From Shimia sp051201625 (GTDB taxonomy: Bacteria > Pseudomonadota > Alphaproteobacteria > Rhodobacterales > Rhodobacteraceae): DNA of 64,000 nucleotides. The position numbers and the translations under genes are program-made. Below are positions 1-9,488 of this stretch, one piece after another; position 1 is the first letter of the stretch; each line of letters opens with the position of its first letter. Location: contig NZ_CP179203.1 of the NCBI RefSeq assembly GCF_051201625.1, positions 3,844,001 to 3,908,000 on the forward strand. The letters are read 5' to 3'. The notes beneath the pieces were generated by a model. The model worked only from the letters and a program-made list of their open reading frames with translations. It searched no databases and was not told the origin of the DNA.

Positions 1-176
1 GCTCCTGCCTCTTGAACTTGATTTTCCCCAAACATCCGGTGACCCTGCTCCAGAACAGCACTCACTCGCTCATTCGGTTGGCGCTTGCTGACTGCGATCA
101 ACTGCGTTGAGCCAACCTTACGTCCAACGTCCGCTTCAGCTTTGTGAATTTGGTTTTGAATTTCCAAAATGGACAT
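1..176 (-). CDS. yggS: YggS/PLPHP family PLP-binding protein, N-terminal part (truncated by window edge)
   Basis: The first 58 codons of a minus-strand gene are visible; the rest lies outside the window. The reading contains LIAVSKRQPNERV and then GHRMFGENQVQEA, the two best-conserved N-terminal blocks of the YggS/PROSC family. The Lys of AVSK is the residue that binds pyridoxal phosphate. Family members are small single-domain PLP homeostasis proteins with no established enzymatic reaction. The ATG at 176 is preceded by GAAGG at a good distance. The gene is separated from the upstream porin by a terminator, so it probably has its own promoter in the interval around 177-225. Confidence 0.9.
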   Translation of the reverse strand, partial: MSILEIQNQIHKAEADVGRKVGSTQLIAVSKRQPNERVSAVLEQGHRMFGENQVQEAG

Positions 177-229
177 GGCGACCTTCGTTTCTGACAACTG
201 CAAAGGGTACAAGCTATACTCAAAGAAAA

Positions 230-253
230 AGGCGGGCTCTCAAAGAGCCCGCC
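230..253 (-). terminator. Rho-independent terminator of the porin gene
   Basis: A perfect 10-bp GC-rich stem (GGCGGGCTCT / AGAGCCCGCC) has a 3-nt loop. Read on the minus strand it is followed by a T-rich run (positions 229-225). It lies 26 nt after the porin stop codon. Confidence 0.9.
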
Positions 254-279
254 TCTAACTGAATGGTTAAATATTCAGC

Positions 280-1185
280 TTAGAAGTTGAATACAACGCC
301 TGCGTCTGCCATGGTCGCTCCAGCAGCACTGCTACCAATACCTGCGCCGAGGGTGACACCACCGCCGAGGCTATGCTTTGCGCCAATACCGTACGAAGTA
401 TCGTTAGCAGCTACACCACCGGAAGCAATAAATGCCTGAAGTGATGTTGCTGATGATACAGAGTAGCTGCCCGAAACCGCATATGCAGTACCATTTTGGG
501 TATCGCTGTCAGCTACGATTGCTGAGTAGGAGATGTCGCCAAACGATCCGCCAGCACCAACTGCCCACTGAGCGTTCGATGCACCTTGATCACGGTCACC
601 GTACATTGCGCCAACCTTATGGTCACCGAAGCTATACGCCGCACCGATCTGCCAGTACGAAACGCCAGCGGATACTAGGTTGTATGATGCTGAACCTGTG
701 AAACCGCTTGCAGTGTAACGCAACTTAACTGTCTGCGAAGCTTTTGCACCGGCGCCGAAGCCACCTTTGTCAAAGCCGCTGAAGTTTGCTGCCTGATCCA
801 AGAAGCCAGTGTAACCAACTCCGGTTCCGCCCCATGACATGATGTCACCTGAGTCGAAAACGTCGGATGCGTTACCAACGTCCACGCGGAAGCCGCCGGA
901 AGTTACAGCAAAACCTGCACCGCCCATGGCTGCTGCGTTGGCGCTATTTGTACCAAAACCGCCATCGTTAGCTTCCCAACGAATTCGGCCTTCGAACTTT
1001 ACACCATTGTCTGACTCTGTGACACCAGTCACTGTTAGACGAAAGCGGTGGTCAAGTGCTGTCTCGGTTGCTTGACTGTCGTCATACACCATACCAAAGC
1101 GGCCATAGCCACCAAACGAGATCTCAGCGGCGGCCATGCCTGCGGTAGCGATTAGGGCCGTCGTTGCGAAGAGAACTTTTTTCAT
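280..1185 (-). CDS. Outer-membrane porin (Roseobacter type)
   Basis: This gene encodes a 301-residue beta-barrel porin for passive diffusion across the outer membrane. The start at 1185 is chosen because it opens a classic signal peptide (MKKVLFATTALIATAG, cleavage near AAA-E) and has a GAGGG ribosome site. The longer upstream reading has no signal peptide. The mature protein begins EISFGGYGRFGMVYDD, is Gly/Ala/Ser-rich with alternating hydrophobic residues, and ends in VVFNF. The C-terminal Phe is the usual BAM recognition residue. A strong terminator follows, so it is probably monocistronic and highly expressed. The substrate cannot be told from sequence. Confidence 0.92.
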   Translation of the reverse strand: MKKVLFATTALIATAGMAAAEISFGGYGRFGMVYDDSQATETALDHRFRLTVTGVTESDNGVKFEGRIRWEANDGGFGTNSANAAAMGGAGFAVTSGGFRVDVGNASDVFDSGDIMSWGGTGVGYTGFLDQAANFSGFDKGGFGAGAKASQTVKLRYTASGFTGSASYNLVSAGVSYWQIGAAYSFGDHKVGAMYGDRDQGASNAQWAVGAGGSFGDISYSAIVADSDTQNGTAYAVSGSYSVSSATSLQAFIASGGVAANDTSYGIGAKHSLGGGVTLGAGIGSSAAGATMADAGVVFNF

Positions 1186-1485
1186 AGTTTTTCCCTCGAG
1201 TTTAAATCTATTCGCCCAGTGGGTGTATCCCAAGCTGGGTATGTCAATGTCATTCGCCTTTTTTGGTGGGTCATTGCAAGCACGGCAAACATCTCTAGAG
1301 CAATGCCACGTAAAATGGTGCAGACTTGCCACAGTTCATAAAGGCCAAGTATCCGCTGTGGCCGAATTTTCTCTATCAGCGCCAGAACAACGTTCCCTTA
1401 TGCAAAAGATTAACATTTCGCGAAAGCCTTGCTCAATCCCGCCTGCTTGGCTAGGACGTATAGTACCATTCACTTGAGGCCTATT
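1186..1485. other. Intergenic region between porin and DUF3576 gene
   Basis: 300 bases with divergent genes on both sides, so it should hold both promoters. On the minus strand a TTGACATAC element (around 1236-1244) resembles a -35 box for the porin, but I see no convincing -10 at the right distance. No gene or RNA is recognised. Confidence 0.5.
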
Positions 1486-1962
1486 ATGACACCTGCTCGC
1501 CGCACCCGAATTCTTCTCGCAGTACTGACCGCGACTTTGCTGGTTTCATGCGGGAACAAATCCAAAAGTCCGACCGGATATGCTTTGGACGGGCGCACAA
1601 CAGAAGAATCTCAAAAGCGCGAAACGATATGGGACGTCTTTGGCTCCGACGATTCTGACATCACCGTGCAAGTCAACAAATACTTATGGGCCGCCTCTTT
1701 GGAGGTTCTGGATTTCTTGCCCGTTCAAAGCGTTGACCCTTTTTCCGGCGTCATTGTAACAGGATACGGCACACCTCCGGGCGGTGGGCGATCTTATCGG
1801 GCCACCATTTACATCCGTGATCCCTCGCTTGACGCACGCTCTTTGAACGTTGCGATGCAAACCCGCGGAGGCGCAGCGGTATCAGAGGGCACGGTTCGCG
1901 CCGTCGAAGACGCGATACTGACTCGCGCACGCCAAATTCGGATTGCAGACGGTAAGCTCTGA
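1486..1962 (+). CDS. DUF3576 family lipoprotein
   Basis: A 158-residue exported protein whose start at 1486 is preceded by TTGAGG. An upstream in-frame start at 1429 would bury the signal sequence. The N-terminus (RRTRILLAVLTATLLVSCGN) is a lipoprotein signal peptide with lipobox LVSC, so the Cys near residue 22 should be lipidated. The body (WDVFGSDDSDITVQVNKYLW ... SLEVLDFLPVQSVDPFSG) matches DUF3576, an alphaproteobacterial family of unknown function that I recall beside leuS in related genomes. Absence of an Asp at +2 suggests outer-membrane sorting. It may act in envelope maintenance; that is inference. Confidence 0.85.
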   Translation: MTPARRTRILLAVLTATLLVSCGNKSKSPTGYALDGRTTEESQKRETIWDVFGSDDSDITVQVNKYLWAASLEVLDFLPVQSVDPFSGVIVTGYGTPPGGGRSYRATIYIRDPSLDARSLNVAMQTRGGAAVSEGTVRAVEDAILTRARQIRIADGKL

Positions 1963-2017
1963 GGCTTGTTACTTCGTTTGTCCAACAATGCTAAGATATC
2001 TAAACTCACTGCTTGCT

Positions 2018-3277
2018 TCAGGTCCGAACTGCACCCGGTGTCATTTTAAATAATCGGTCGATCCAGTTTAATTGTCGCGGTAGACAGCAAGTCTTTAAAT
2101 CATAATTTTCAACGGCAAATTTCCGCGCCGCTGAACCCAGCTTTGTTTGCAATTCCTCACGTTCCAAAACTGAGCAAACTTCCTTTACCAACCGATCCGG
2201 ATCAAAAAATGGGAACAACTGTCCAGTTTCCCCATGGCGAATGACTTCCTGCACCGGCGCGGTGTCACTGGCCACAATCGGCGCACCCGCCGCCATTGCT
2301 TCAATCAATGACCAACTCAACACAAACGGATATGTCAGGTATACATGAGCCTTGCTAACCTGAAGTAAACTCAAGAATTGATCATAGGGAATGCGCCCCA
2401 GAAAATGCACCCTATCCCAATTAGGTGTTGCGATCTGACCCCGCACCTCGTCGATATATAGCTGTTTCCATGTCATCCCTTTCGGAGGGCGAGAGCCATA
2501 ACTCACCTCATCTCCACCAACGATCAGAACCCGCGCATTCGGCCGCTCCTCCAAGATCCTCGGCAAAGCCCGCATAAAAATGTGATAGCCCCGATAAGGT
2601 TCGAGGTTTCGATTCACAAACGTGATCACTTCGTCCTCACGTGTCAAAGTTATGCCTTCTTTCAACTCCAATCTGGCCTTAATGCTTGGGCACACAATCC
2701 GTGTGTCGATGCCATCATGGATTACTTCGATGATACGTCGGTATTCTTTCGGAAAGCTCGCTGCTTGAAACTCAGTGGGGCAAATTCCCATGTCACCAAC
2801 ATGCAAGTGCATCATATTATTTATGTTCTTGAGGCGAAGTCGAATTGACGCGGTATCAGCCTCAGCCTGCGGAAACTCTGGATCAAACCCTACGTCGCGA
2901 CCTTTGTTGGAATAATGAAGTTCGTAATATAGTCCAATTCGAGCCTCAGGCCAGAGATCACGCAGAAACATCGACTCGCCCCAACCTGGATGGGCAACAA
3001 TGATATCGGGCATGAAGCCCTGCTCCCGCAGTTTGCGAGCCGCCAGATAACAGGACTCGCCTCGCAATAACTTTGTTTCGAAATCAATCAACCAAGGATG
3101 TAAGGCTTTTGCAGCTGTACGTTGGACTGAATAAGGGAGTACGCGGACGCCGTTCCAGTTCGTCGGATCTTTCACCTTCAAAGTTAACGATACGACCTCG
3201 TGGCCTTTTTTTACCAAAGCAGGCGCCAGATGCTTGAATTGACCCGGAAAGTTCTGGTGAATAAAGAGTACTTTCAT
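2018..3277 (-). CDS. GT4-family glycosyltransferase
   Basis: A 419-residue GT-B glycosyltransferase. The N-terminal half starts MKVLFIHQNFPGQFKHLAPAL, the typical acceptor-side Rossmann opening with a GQF loop. The C-terminal donor-binding half contains VLIVGGDEVSYG, FLGRIPYDQFLSLLQVSKAHVYLTYP and the EX7E-type block around LSWSLIEAMAAGAPIVASD, which binds the nucleotide sugar. No signal peptide or membrane span is visible, so it should act on the cytoplasmic side. It stands alone, flanked by genes on the other strand. Its product (LPS, capsule or another glycan) cannot be inferred from the neighbours. Confidence 0.85.
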   Translation of the reverse strand: MKVLFIHQNFPGQFKHLAPALVKKGHEVVSLTLKVKDPTNWNGVRVLPYSVQRTAAKALHPWLIDFETKLLRGESCYLAARKLREQGFMPDIIVAHPGWGESMFLRDLWPEARIGLYYELHYSNKGRDVGFDPEFPQAEADTASIRLRLKNINNMMHLHVGDMGICPTEFQAASFPKEYRRIIEVIHDGIDTRIVCPSIKARLELKEGITLTREDEVITFVNRNLEPYRGYHIFMRALPRILEERPNARVLIVGGDEVSYGSRPPKGMTWKQLYIDEVRGQIATPNWDRVHFLGRIPYDQFLSLLQVSKAHVYLTYPFVLSWSLIEAMAAGAPIVASDTAPVQEVIRHGETGQLFPFFDPDRLVKEVCSVLEREELQTKLGSAARKFAVENYDLKTCCLPRQLNWIDRLFKMTPGAVRT

Positions 3278-3457
3278 ACCGTATGACCCAAAAAATTGTG
3301 TTTGGACCTGTATATCTCAGAAATCTGCGCCGCATAGCCCACTCAAAATGCATTTTGCTCCGCTCTGCACTGGACCAAACGAGCTCAGACGCCTATCACA
3401 ACGGTCAAACCACGCCGTGCCCTGCGGCAACTTGATAATTAAGAGGGTGACTCTGAC

Positions 3458-6007
3458 ATGTCGCGCTACACCGCCGCCGAAATTGAATTGAAATGGCAGG
3501 AAGTTTGGGCCAAGGCCGAAACTTTTAAAGCCATCCGGGACACTTCAAAACCAAAATATTACGTACTCGAAATGTTTCCTTATCCTTCGGGCAAGCTGCA
3601 CATGGGCCACGTACGTAATTACACGATGGGTGACGTGATTGCGCGTTATAAAATCTCAACAGGTCACAACGTGCTCCATCCAATGGGTTTTGACGCTTTT
3701 GGAATGCCTGCCGAAAATGCCGCGATGGCCATCGGTGGTCACCCAAAAGAATGGACCTATTCCAACATCGACACGATGGTCGCACAAATGAAGCCTCTCG
3801 GCCTTTCACTCGATTGGTCGCGGATGTTTGCCACTTGTGATCCCGAATACTATGGCCAGCAGCAATCACTGTTCTTGGACTTTCTGGACAAAGGCTTAGT
3901 GTATCGCAAAAATGCCGTTGTGAATTGGGATCCCGTCGACATGACAGTCCTTGCCAACGAGCAGGTTGAGGGTGGACGAGGATGGCGCTCAGGCGCAATT
4001 GTGGAACGGCGCGAGCTGACTCAATGGTTCTTTAAGATCTCAGATTATTCTGAGGAATTACTCGACGCACTCGATACTCTGGATAACTGGCCTGCAAAAG
4101 TACGCCTGATGCAAGAAAACTGGATCGGGAAGTCTCGCGGTCTACAATTTGCATTTGATCGGACCGATGGCGCTGCGCCAATCACTGTATACACCACCCG
4201 TCCAGACACGCTCATGGGGGCATCCTTCGTCGGTATCTCGCCAGATCATCCCATTGCCAAGGACCTTGAGCAAAACAATGCCGAATTAGCCAGTTTCCTT
4301 GTCGAATGCCGCAAAGGTGGCACCACCGAGGAAGCTATCGAAACAGCCGAAAAGCTCGGATACGACACCGGTATTAAAGTCCAGCATCCACTCGATCCAA
4401 ATTGGGAGCTGCCGGTATGGATCGCCAACTTCATCCTCATGGATTACGGAACCGGCGCAATTTTCGCCTGCCCCGCCCATGACCAGCGCGACCTTGATTT
4501 CTGCCGCAAATATGATCTGCCAGTCATCGACACTTTTTTTGACATTGATGAACCAAAATCCGTTGAAACCGAAGCCTTCGTGCCGCCAAAAGAACAAAAG
4601 GTTAAATGGATCAACCACTTCACTGGCCTCAACGAAGACACAGGTCAAGCGGCCATCGACGCCACGATCGCATTTGCCGAAAAAGCGGGCTGGGGAAAAG
4701 GCGTAACAAAGTTTCGGCTGCGCGATTGGGGTCTGTCCCGTCAACGTTACTGGGGGTGCCCGATCCCAGTTGTCCACTGTGACGCCTGCGGTGTCGTACC
4801 AGAAAAGAAAGAAAACCTTCCAATCAAACTTCCAGATGACATAACACTCGACAAACCCGGAAATCCGCTAGACCGTCATCCGTCATGGCGCAAATGCGCA
4901 TGCCCATCATGTGGCGCCCAAGCGCTGCGGGAAACAGACACGATGGATACGTTTGTCGACTCATCTTGGTATTTTGCGCGCTTCACTGCACCGCGCGCCA
5001 CCACCCCCACAGTTTCCAAAGACGCTGAGTACTGGATGAATGTCGATCAGTATATTGGCGGCGTCGAACATGCCATTCTGCATCTACTATACTCGCGCTT
5101 TTTCGCGCGCGCGATGCATATCTGCGGTCATTTGCCTAAAACAGCAAAAGAACCGTTTAATGCGCTATTTACCCAAGGCATGGTGACGCACGCAATCTAC
5201 CAGACCACGAGCGCCAAGGGACGGCCAGTGTATCATTATCCTGCAGATGTTGAGGAACGCCACGGCTCCATGGTGCTGACCACCACTGGCGAAATGGTCG
5301 AGGTAACTCCGTCTGCAAAAATGTCGAAATCCAAGAACAACGTAGTAGATCCTGTTGACATCATTTCCAGCTTTGGCGCCGATACAGCGCGTTGGTTTGT
5401 GCTTTCCGACAGCCCACCTGAGCGAGATGTAGAGTGGACGGCGTCAGGAGCCGAAGCCGCAGCAAAGCATCTCGCCCGCGTCCATCGTCTTGCGTCGGAT
5501 ATCGCGGCCACAGATGTGAGCGCGCAAGCGGCAGATGATGATCTGCTGCGCGAGATGCACAAAGCCATCCGCGACGTGACGCTAGGGATCGAGAGTTTCG
5601 GGTTTAATGCCTCAATCGCTAAACTTTACGCATTTACCAACATTGTTGCGAAGTCAAAGGCTGGCAGCGCAGCCAAGAAACAAGCTATCAAGGCTCTCGC
5701 CCAACTAATGTCCCCAATGACGCCACACCTGTCAGAGGAAATCTGGCAAATGCTGGGTGGAGAAGGATTGGTGATCAACACTCCTTGGCCAAAAGTAGAT
5801 GACACCATGCTGGTAGAAGCCTTTGTCACGTTGCCAATTCAAATCAACGGCAAGCGGCGAGCTGAAATCAGCGTGGCAAAAGACATGCCGAAAGAGGCGG
5901 TCGAAAAAACAGCGCTTTCGCACAAAGCTATTATTCGAGCCTTGGGTGGGTCTCAGCCTAAAAAGGTAATTGTTGTCCCTGGACGGATCGTAAATGTTGT
6001 CATTTAG
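3458..6007 (+). CDS. leuS: Leucyl-tRNA synthetase
   Basis: An 849-residue class I aminoacyl-tRNA synthetase that charges tRNA-Leu. The HIGH motif appears as HMGH at residues 48-51. The catalytic KMSKS loop is SAKMSKSKNNVVDP near residue 620. Between them lie the CP1 editing domain (YTTRPDTLMGASFV) and a zinc-ribbon-like Cys set (HCDACGVVPE ... CACPSCGA). The WGCPIPVVHC and DTFVDSSWY blocks are diagnostic of bacterial LeuRS. Length is normal. The start is preceded by GAGGGTGA. It overlaps lptE by 14 nt, so leuS-lptE-holA is one transcription unit with translational coupling. Confidence 0.98.
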   Translation: MSRYTAAEIELKWQEVWAKAETFKAIRDTSKPKYYVLEMFPYPSGKLHMGHVRNYTMGDVIARYKISTGHNVLHPMGFDAFGMPAENAAMAIGGHPKEWTYSNIDTMVAQMKPLGLSLDWSRMFATCDPEYYGQQQSLFLDFLDKGLVYRKNAVVNWDPVDMTVLANEQVEGGRGWRSGAIVERRELTQWFFKISDYSEELLDALDTLDNWPAKVRLMQENWIGKSRGLQFAFDRTDGAAPITVYTTRPDTLMGASFVGISPDHPIAKDLEQNNAELASFLVECRKGGTTEEAIETAEKLGYDTGIKVQHPLDPNWELPVWIANFILMDYGTGAIFACPAHDQRDLDFCRKYDLPVIDTFFDIDEPKSVETEAFVPPKEQKVKWINHFTGLNEDTGQAAIDATIAFAEKAGWGKGVTKFRLRDWGLSRQRYWGCPIPVVHCDACGVVPEKKENLPIKLPDDITLDKPGNPLDRHPSWRKCACPSCGAQALRETDTMDTFVDSSWYFARFTAPRATTPTVSKDAEYWMNVDQYIGGVEHAILHLLYSRFFARAMHICGHLPKTAKEPFNALFTQGMVTHAIYQTTSAKGRPVYHYPADVEERHGSMVLTTTGEMVEVTPSAKMSKSKNNVVDPVDIISSFGADTARWFVLSDSPPERDVEWTASGAEAAAKHLARVHRLASDIAATDVSAQAADDDLLREMHKAIRDVTLGIESFGFNASIAKLYAFTNIVAKSKAGSAAKKQAIKALAQLMSPMTPHLSEEIWQMLGGEGLVINTPWPKVDDTMLVEAFVTLPIQINGKRRAEISVAKDMPKEAVEKTALSHKAIIRALGGSQPKKVIVVPGRIVNVVI

Positions 6008-6485
6008 TCGACGGATTTTCCTGCTATCCGCCGCCGCACTTGGTGGCTGCGGTTTCACGCCTGTTTATGGACCCGAAGGAGGAGCACGCGGCCTTCAGAG
6101 CAATGTGCTCGTCGATGACCCAATAGACAACGTTACATACCTGCTCGTGCGTGAATTGGAAGATCGACTTGGCAGAGGTTCGGGTGGCGAAAAATACGGT
6201 CTTTCACTCTCAGTCAAGACAGAACGAAAGTCAGTTGGTAAAACCATTGCGCAAGTAACTACACGCTTCGATGTGTTAGTCGAAGCCACATATTCACTTC
6301 GCGAATTGAGTACTAAGAAAGTCGTGACTTCGGGCAAGGTCAACAGCTTTTCCAGCTATTCAGCAAGTAGTTCGACTGTTGCAGAGTTATCATCAGAAAC
6401 GGATGCTTATGAACGTCTGATGGTTATTCTAACGGACAGAATTGTGGCCGATCTGCAGGCCTACGCCACAACCAACCCAATATGA
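5994..6485 (+). CDS. lptE: LPS-assembly lipoprotein LptE
   Basis: A 163-residue outer-membrane lipoprotein that plugs the LptD barrel and helps deliver LPS to the cell surface. The N-terminus has SRRIFLLSAAALGGCGFTPVYG. The lipobox is LGGC, the twin-arginine-like SRRIFL precedes the hydrophobic stretch, and CGFTPVYG after the acylated Cys is the hallmark of alphaproteobacterial LptE. The gene starts inside the last codons of leuS and ends in an ATGA overlap with holA. The same leuS-lptE-holA order occurs in many Gram-negatives and supports the call. Confidence 0.93.
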   Translation: MLSFSRRIFLLSAAALGGCGFTPVYGPEGGARGLQSNVLVDDPIDNVTYLLVRELEDRLGRGSGGEKYGLSLSVKTERKSVGKTIAQVTTRFDVLVEATYSLRELSTKKVVTSGKVNSFSSYSASSSTVAELSSETDAYERLMVILTDRIVADLQAYATTNPI

Positions 6486-7507
6486 AACTGTCGATTCGAG
6501 ACAGCGCTAGGTACTTTACCAACCCGGACCCCAAGCGTGCTGGGCTGTTAATTTACGGTCCCGATGCCATGCGCACTGCACTTAAGCGCCAAGAGGTCAT
6601 TGAGGCCCTAATCGGACCAAAGGGTGAGGAGGAAATGCGGCTAACCCGAATCTCTGGCGCCGACCTTCGCAAAGATCCAGCACGACTTAATGATGCCATC
6701 AAAGAAATAAGCTTTTTCCCAGGCCCTCGGGTTGCTTTTGTTGAAGACGCAACTGATGCAGCAGCAGCTTCAATCCTGACCGCGTTAGAGGACTGGGCGC
6801 CAGGGGATGCACAAATCATCGTCACAGCGGGCCAACTCAAGGCCACCTCAAAGATACGCAAAGCTTTCGAAAGCCACACAAACACTTACGCAGTTGGAAT
6901 TTACAACAATCCCCCCAGCCGTGAGGAAATTGAGGCGGACTTAACCCGCTCAGGTCTTAAGAATATCGAACGAGAGGCAATGACCGACCTCAACAATTTG
7001 GCGCGAGAGCTCGACCCCGGTGACTTTCGTCAAACAATAGAAAAACTCGCACTCTATAAGCTGAACGACGATCTACCCGTAACCAGTAAAGACGTTCAAG
7101 CCAGCGCGCCCACATCAACCGAGGCCGCTCTAGACGATATTTTAAACATCGTTGCAGAGGGCCGCCCTGAAAGCATCGCCCCTGTGTTGCGCAAACTAGA
7201 GGCTCAAGGCGTAAACCCGGTAAGCCTGATTATATCTGCCACACGTCATTTTCGTACTCTGTACACCGCTGCGTCAGATCCAGGCGGGGCAACAGCTGGC
7301 ATTTCTCGAATGCGACCACCAATCTTTGGCCCAAGGCGGGACCGGATGTTGCGCCAGGCCCAGAGTTGGAGTGCGCCTCGGTTAGAACAGGCTTTGACAG
7401 GTCTCACCGACACTGACCTACAATTACGCTCGGCTGGGCAACGGGTTCCAGAAATGGCGCTTGTCGAACGGCTGTTTTTGCGCCTTGCCATGTTAGGCCG
7501 GCGCTGA
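6482..7507 (+). CDS. holA: DNA polymerase III delta subunit
   Basis: A 341-residue clamp-loader subunit that opens the beta sliding clamp. The sequence begins with a degenerate AAA+ fold (LIYGPDAMRTALKRQEVIEAL). It continues with the conserved PGPRVAFVEDATDA segment and the delta C-terminal helical domain (PVSLIISATRHFRTLYTA ... ALTGLTDTDLQLRSAGQ). As in other delta subunits there is no functional Walker A. It is coupled to lptE by an ATGA overlap. Length matches the family. Confidence 0.93.
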   Translation: MKLSIRDSARYFTNPDPKRAGLLIYGPDAMRTALKRQEVIEALIGPKGEEEMRLTRISGADLRKDPARLNDAIKEISFFPGPRVAFVEDATDAAAASILTALEDWAPGDAQIIVTAGQLKATSKIRKAFESHTNTYAVGIYNNPPSREEIEADLTRSGLKNIEREAMTDLNNLARELDPGDFRQTIEKLALYKLNDDLPVTSKDVQASAPTSTEAALDDILNIVAEGRPESIAPVLRKLEAQGVNPVSLIISATRHFRTLYTAASDPGGATAGISRMRPPIFGPRRDRMLRQAQSWSAPRLEQALTGLTDTDLQLRSAGQRVPEMALVERLFLRLAMLGRR

Positions 7508-7938
7508 CTTGGAGCCAGATTAGTCAGCAACCAGTCTTGTATTGGGAAACAGGTTGTGGCCAACGGCTCCAAATCCCAACGTATGTTCCTCGAGTGAAAA
7601 GGCAAATGAGAAACTTGTCACCGAATGTTGGCAAGGCAACAAATTTTCCTCAGGTATCCGATGCTAAGGTTATTTCAGCAAACGTCAGGTCTTCCATCTG
7701 ATTTTGGCGGCTCCAAACACGCCACCTTGAAATTTCTCAGATTTACTCTGAAAAATCCATAACTCTTGGAATACAGACATTATCAACGGAGTTACCTGAA
7801 GAGTGTCTGACGTGAATTCAATTTGCGGTAATGCCTATCTCTGTCTCAAGGATGAGCGAGTAGTAGGGAAAGACCATCCACTACGGATGCGCGCGGAGCG
7901 ACGCCATTCCAATCGAAAAGTTTGAACAGATTCTTTGC
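7508..7938. other. Convergent intergenic region after holA
   Basis: 431 bases between the 3' ends of holA and the flavoprotein gene. All frames are interrupted, and no good hairpin, tRNA or recognisable gene remnant was seen. Nothing supported here. Confidence 0.5.
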
Positions 7939-9114
7939 CTAAGTCATGCAATCTAGCCAGCGTAGCGCATGTTGTCCCGCCCAACGGCCTGTCGCTAAAC
8001 ATGCAGTTAGCAAATATCCCCCCGTAGGCGCTTCCCAATCCAGCATTTCACCAGCCACAAATATTCCTGGGCGCTCTTTGATCATTAAGCCTTCGTCCAG
8101 ACCCGCAAACATCACACCACCTGCCGTAGATATCGCCTCCCCAGAAGAGTAAGGTCCAGCGTGATCCAGTGGCAGAGATTTGATAAGCGGCGCAAGATCT
8201 GACGGCAAGGGAAAGCCGTGCTCCATCATCAGTGCCTGCTTCACCGGATCAAGCCGTAGAACTTTGCGCAGGTAATTGCTCATGCTCAATTTACCACGCG
8301 GCCGCTTCAACCGATGGCGCACCTCATTTAGTGACAACGCAGGTATTAAATCGAACTTTAAGGCGTGTCCCTCACGCATGCGGCGCGACACTGCGTAAAT
8401 ACCACCCCCCTCAATGCCTCTTTCAGATACAACACACTCTGCTTGTACTGACTTGTCGCCTGCAGTCAGGATAACGTTCTTAACCGGGCTTCCAAAATGG
8501 CGCTCCATATGCGGGCTCCAACGCACGTGGAATCCCATATTTGCTGGCTTAAACGGTGCGACTGGCGTGTCAATCCAACTGACCCAAGCTCCATCTGATC
8601 CCAACCGTGCCCAACTAGCTCCACCGCAAGCCAAAACCGTAATATCAGGGGTGAGCGCCATTCGGCCACTTGACGTCTCAAAATCAAACATACCGCCAAT
8701 CCAGCGCCAGTTCGTGTTGAACTGCACCCCTTGTCTGTCAAGCTTTACCAACCAAGCACGTAGTAGGGGTGACGCTTTCATCACAGTCGGAAAGACACGG
8801 CCTGACGATCCCTCAAACGTCTCCTGGCCCAATTCTTCGGCCCAACCCCGCACCTGTTTCGGTCCAAATATCGATAACATTGGGCGTAAGCTTGGCGTAG
8901 CTTCCTCATATGCCTCGGTAAAACTGTCGAGCGCCTCTTCCTTGGTAAGATTGAGCCCAGACTTACCAGCCATCAAGAACTTGCGTGCAACTGTCGGTTT
9001 TGATTCCGCTACAACCACCTTCAAGCCTGCAGCAGACAGAATGTCAGCAGCCATCAACCCAGCGGGACCACCCCCAATGACAAGCGCCTCTCGACCAGCA
9101 TGAGACCTTTTCAT
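7939..9114 (-). CDS. TIGR03862-type NAD(P)/FAD-dependent oxidoreductase (BaiN/HI0933-like flavoprotein)
   Basis: A 391-residue flavoprotein. The start at 9114 is preferred because GAGAGGGG precedes it and the FAD-binding fingerprint EALVIGGGPAGLMAADIL then falls at the N-terminus. Further family blocks are ESKPTVARKFLMAGKSGLNLT, the Rossmann return TVLACGGASWARLGSDG, and the C-terminal FAD contact GIFVAGEMLDWEAPTGGYLL. These identify the HI0933/BaiN-like group, whose physiological substrate is mostly unknown. It is cytosolic, with no signal sequence. The gene stands alone, with 374 bases upstream before the crotonase gene. Confidence 0.9.
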   Translation of the reverse strand: MKRSHAGREALVIGGGPAGLMAADILSAAGLKVVVAESKPTVARKFLMAGKSGLNLTKEEALDSFTEAYEEATPSLRPMLSIFGPKQVRGWAEELGQETFEGSSGRVFPTVMKASPLLRAWLVKLDRQGVQFNTNWRWIGGMFDFETSSGRMALTPDITVLACGGASWARLGSDGAWVSWIDTPVAPFKPANMGFHVRWSPHMERHFGSPVKNVILTAGDKSVQAECVVSERGIEGGGIYAVSRRMREGHALKFDLIPALSLNEVRHRLKRPRGKLSMSNYLRKVLRLDPVKQALMMEHGFPLPSDLAPLIKSLPLDHAGPYSSGEAISTAGGVMFAGLDEGLMIKERPGIFVAGEMLDWEAPTGGYLLTACLATGRWAGQHALRWLDCMT

Positions 9115-9488
9115 ATACCCCTCTCCCGATGCGACCAACCGCAATACCAAACTGTCTCAACACCCAATAAAACCCGAGAGCGTCCCTATATCTAATCTTA
9201 CATGCCAAGTTTATCTTGGCCTAATTCCACAAAGTTCTCTGAACCAGCAACGGCGTCCAGTTTCTTGAACAAGAAAGGACCTATATTCCCACTATCATCT
9301 AAAACCTCACATTCGCCAAAATTAAGCTAATGCTCGCCCAAGAGCTGCAGATTTTATTCAAAAAAAGGTCGCGATAAGCGATACTCTAAGAGTATTAAAT
9401 TTTCCACCCTCAAACCCGATACAATCCTGACACTTACAACATTTGGCATATAAACAGCTGCCTAACTCAAAGAGCGACTGGCAAAATT
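9115..9488. other. Intergenic region upstream of the flavoprotein gene
   Basis: 374 AT-rich bases between the crotonase stop and the flavoprotein start, both on the minus strand. It contains a perfect 6-3-6 inverted repeat (ATACTC TAA GAGTAT, 9381-9395) but no coding signal. It presumably holds the flavoprotein promoter and the end of the SDR-crotonase transcript. Confidence 0.5.
9381..9395. repeat. Perfect inverted repeat ATACTC-TAA-GAGTAT
   Basis: Two 6-bp arms separated by 3 bp, about 270 bp upstream of the flavoprotein start and 94 bp past the crotonase stop. It could be a weak hairpin or a protein-binding site. There is no T-run typical of a terminator. Confidence 0.4.

Noticed and set aside
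8414..9103. 229-codon plus-strand ORF
   Set aside because: It runs antisense to the flavoprotein gene, whose domains are unmistakable, and has low-complexity composition with no motif.
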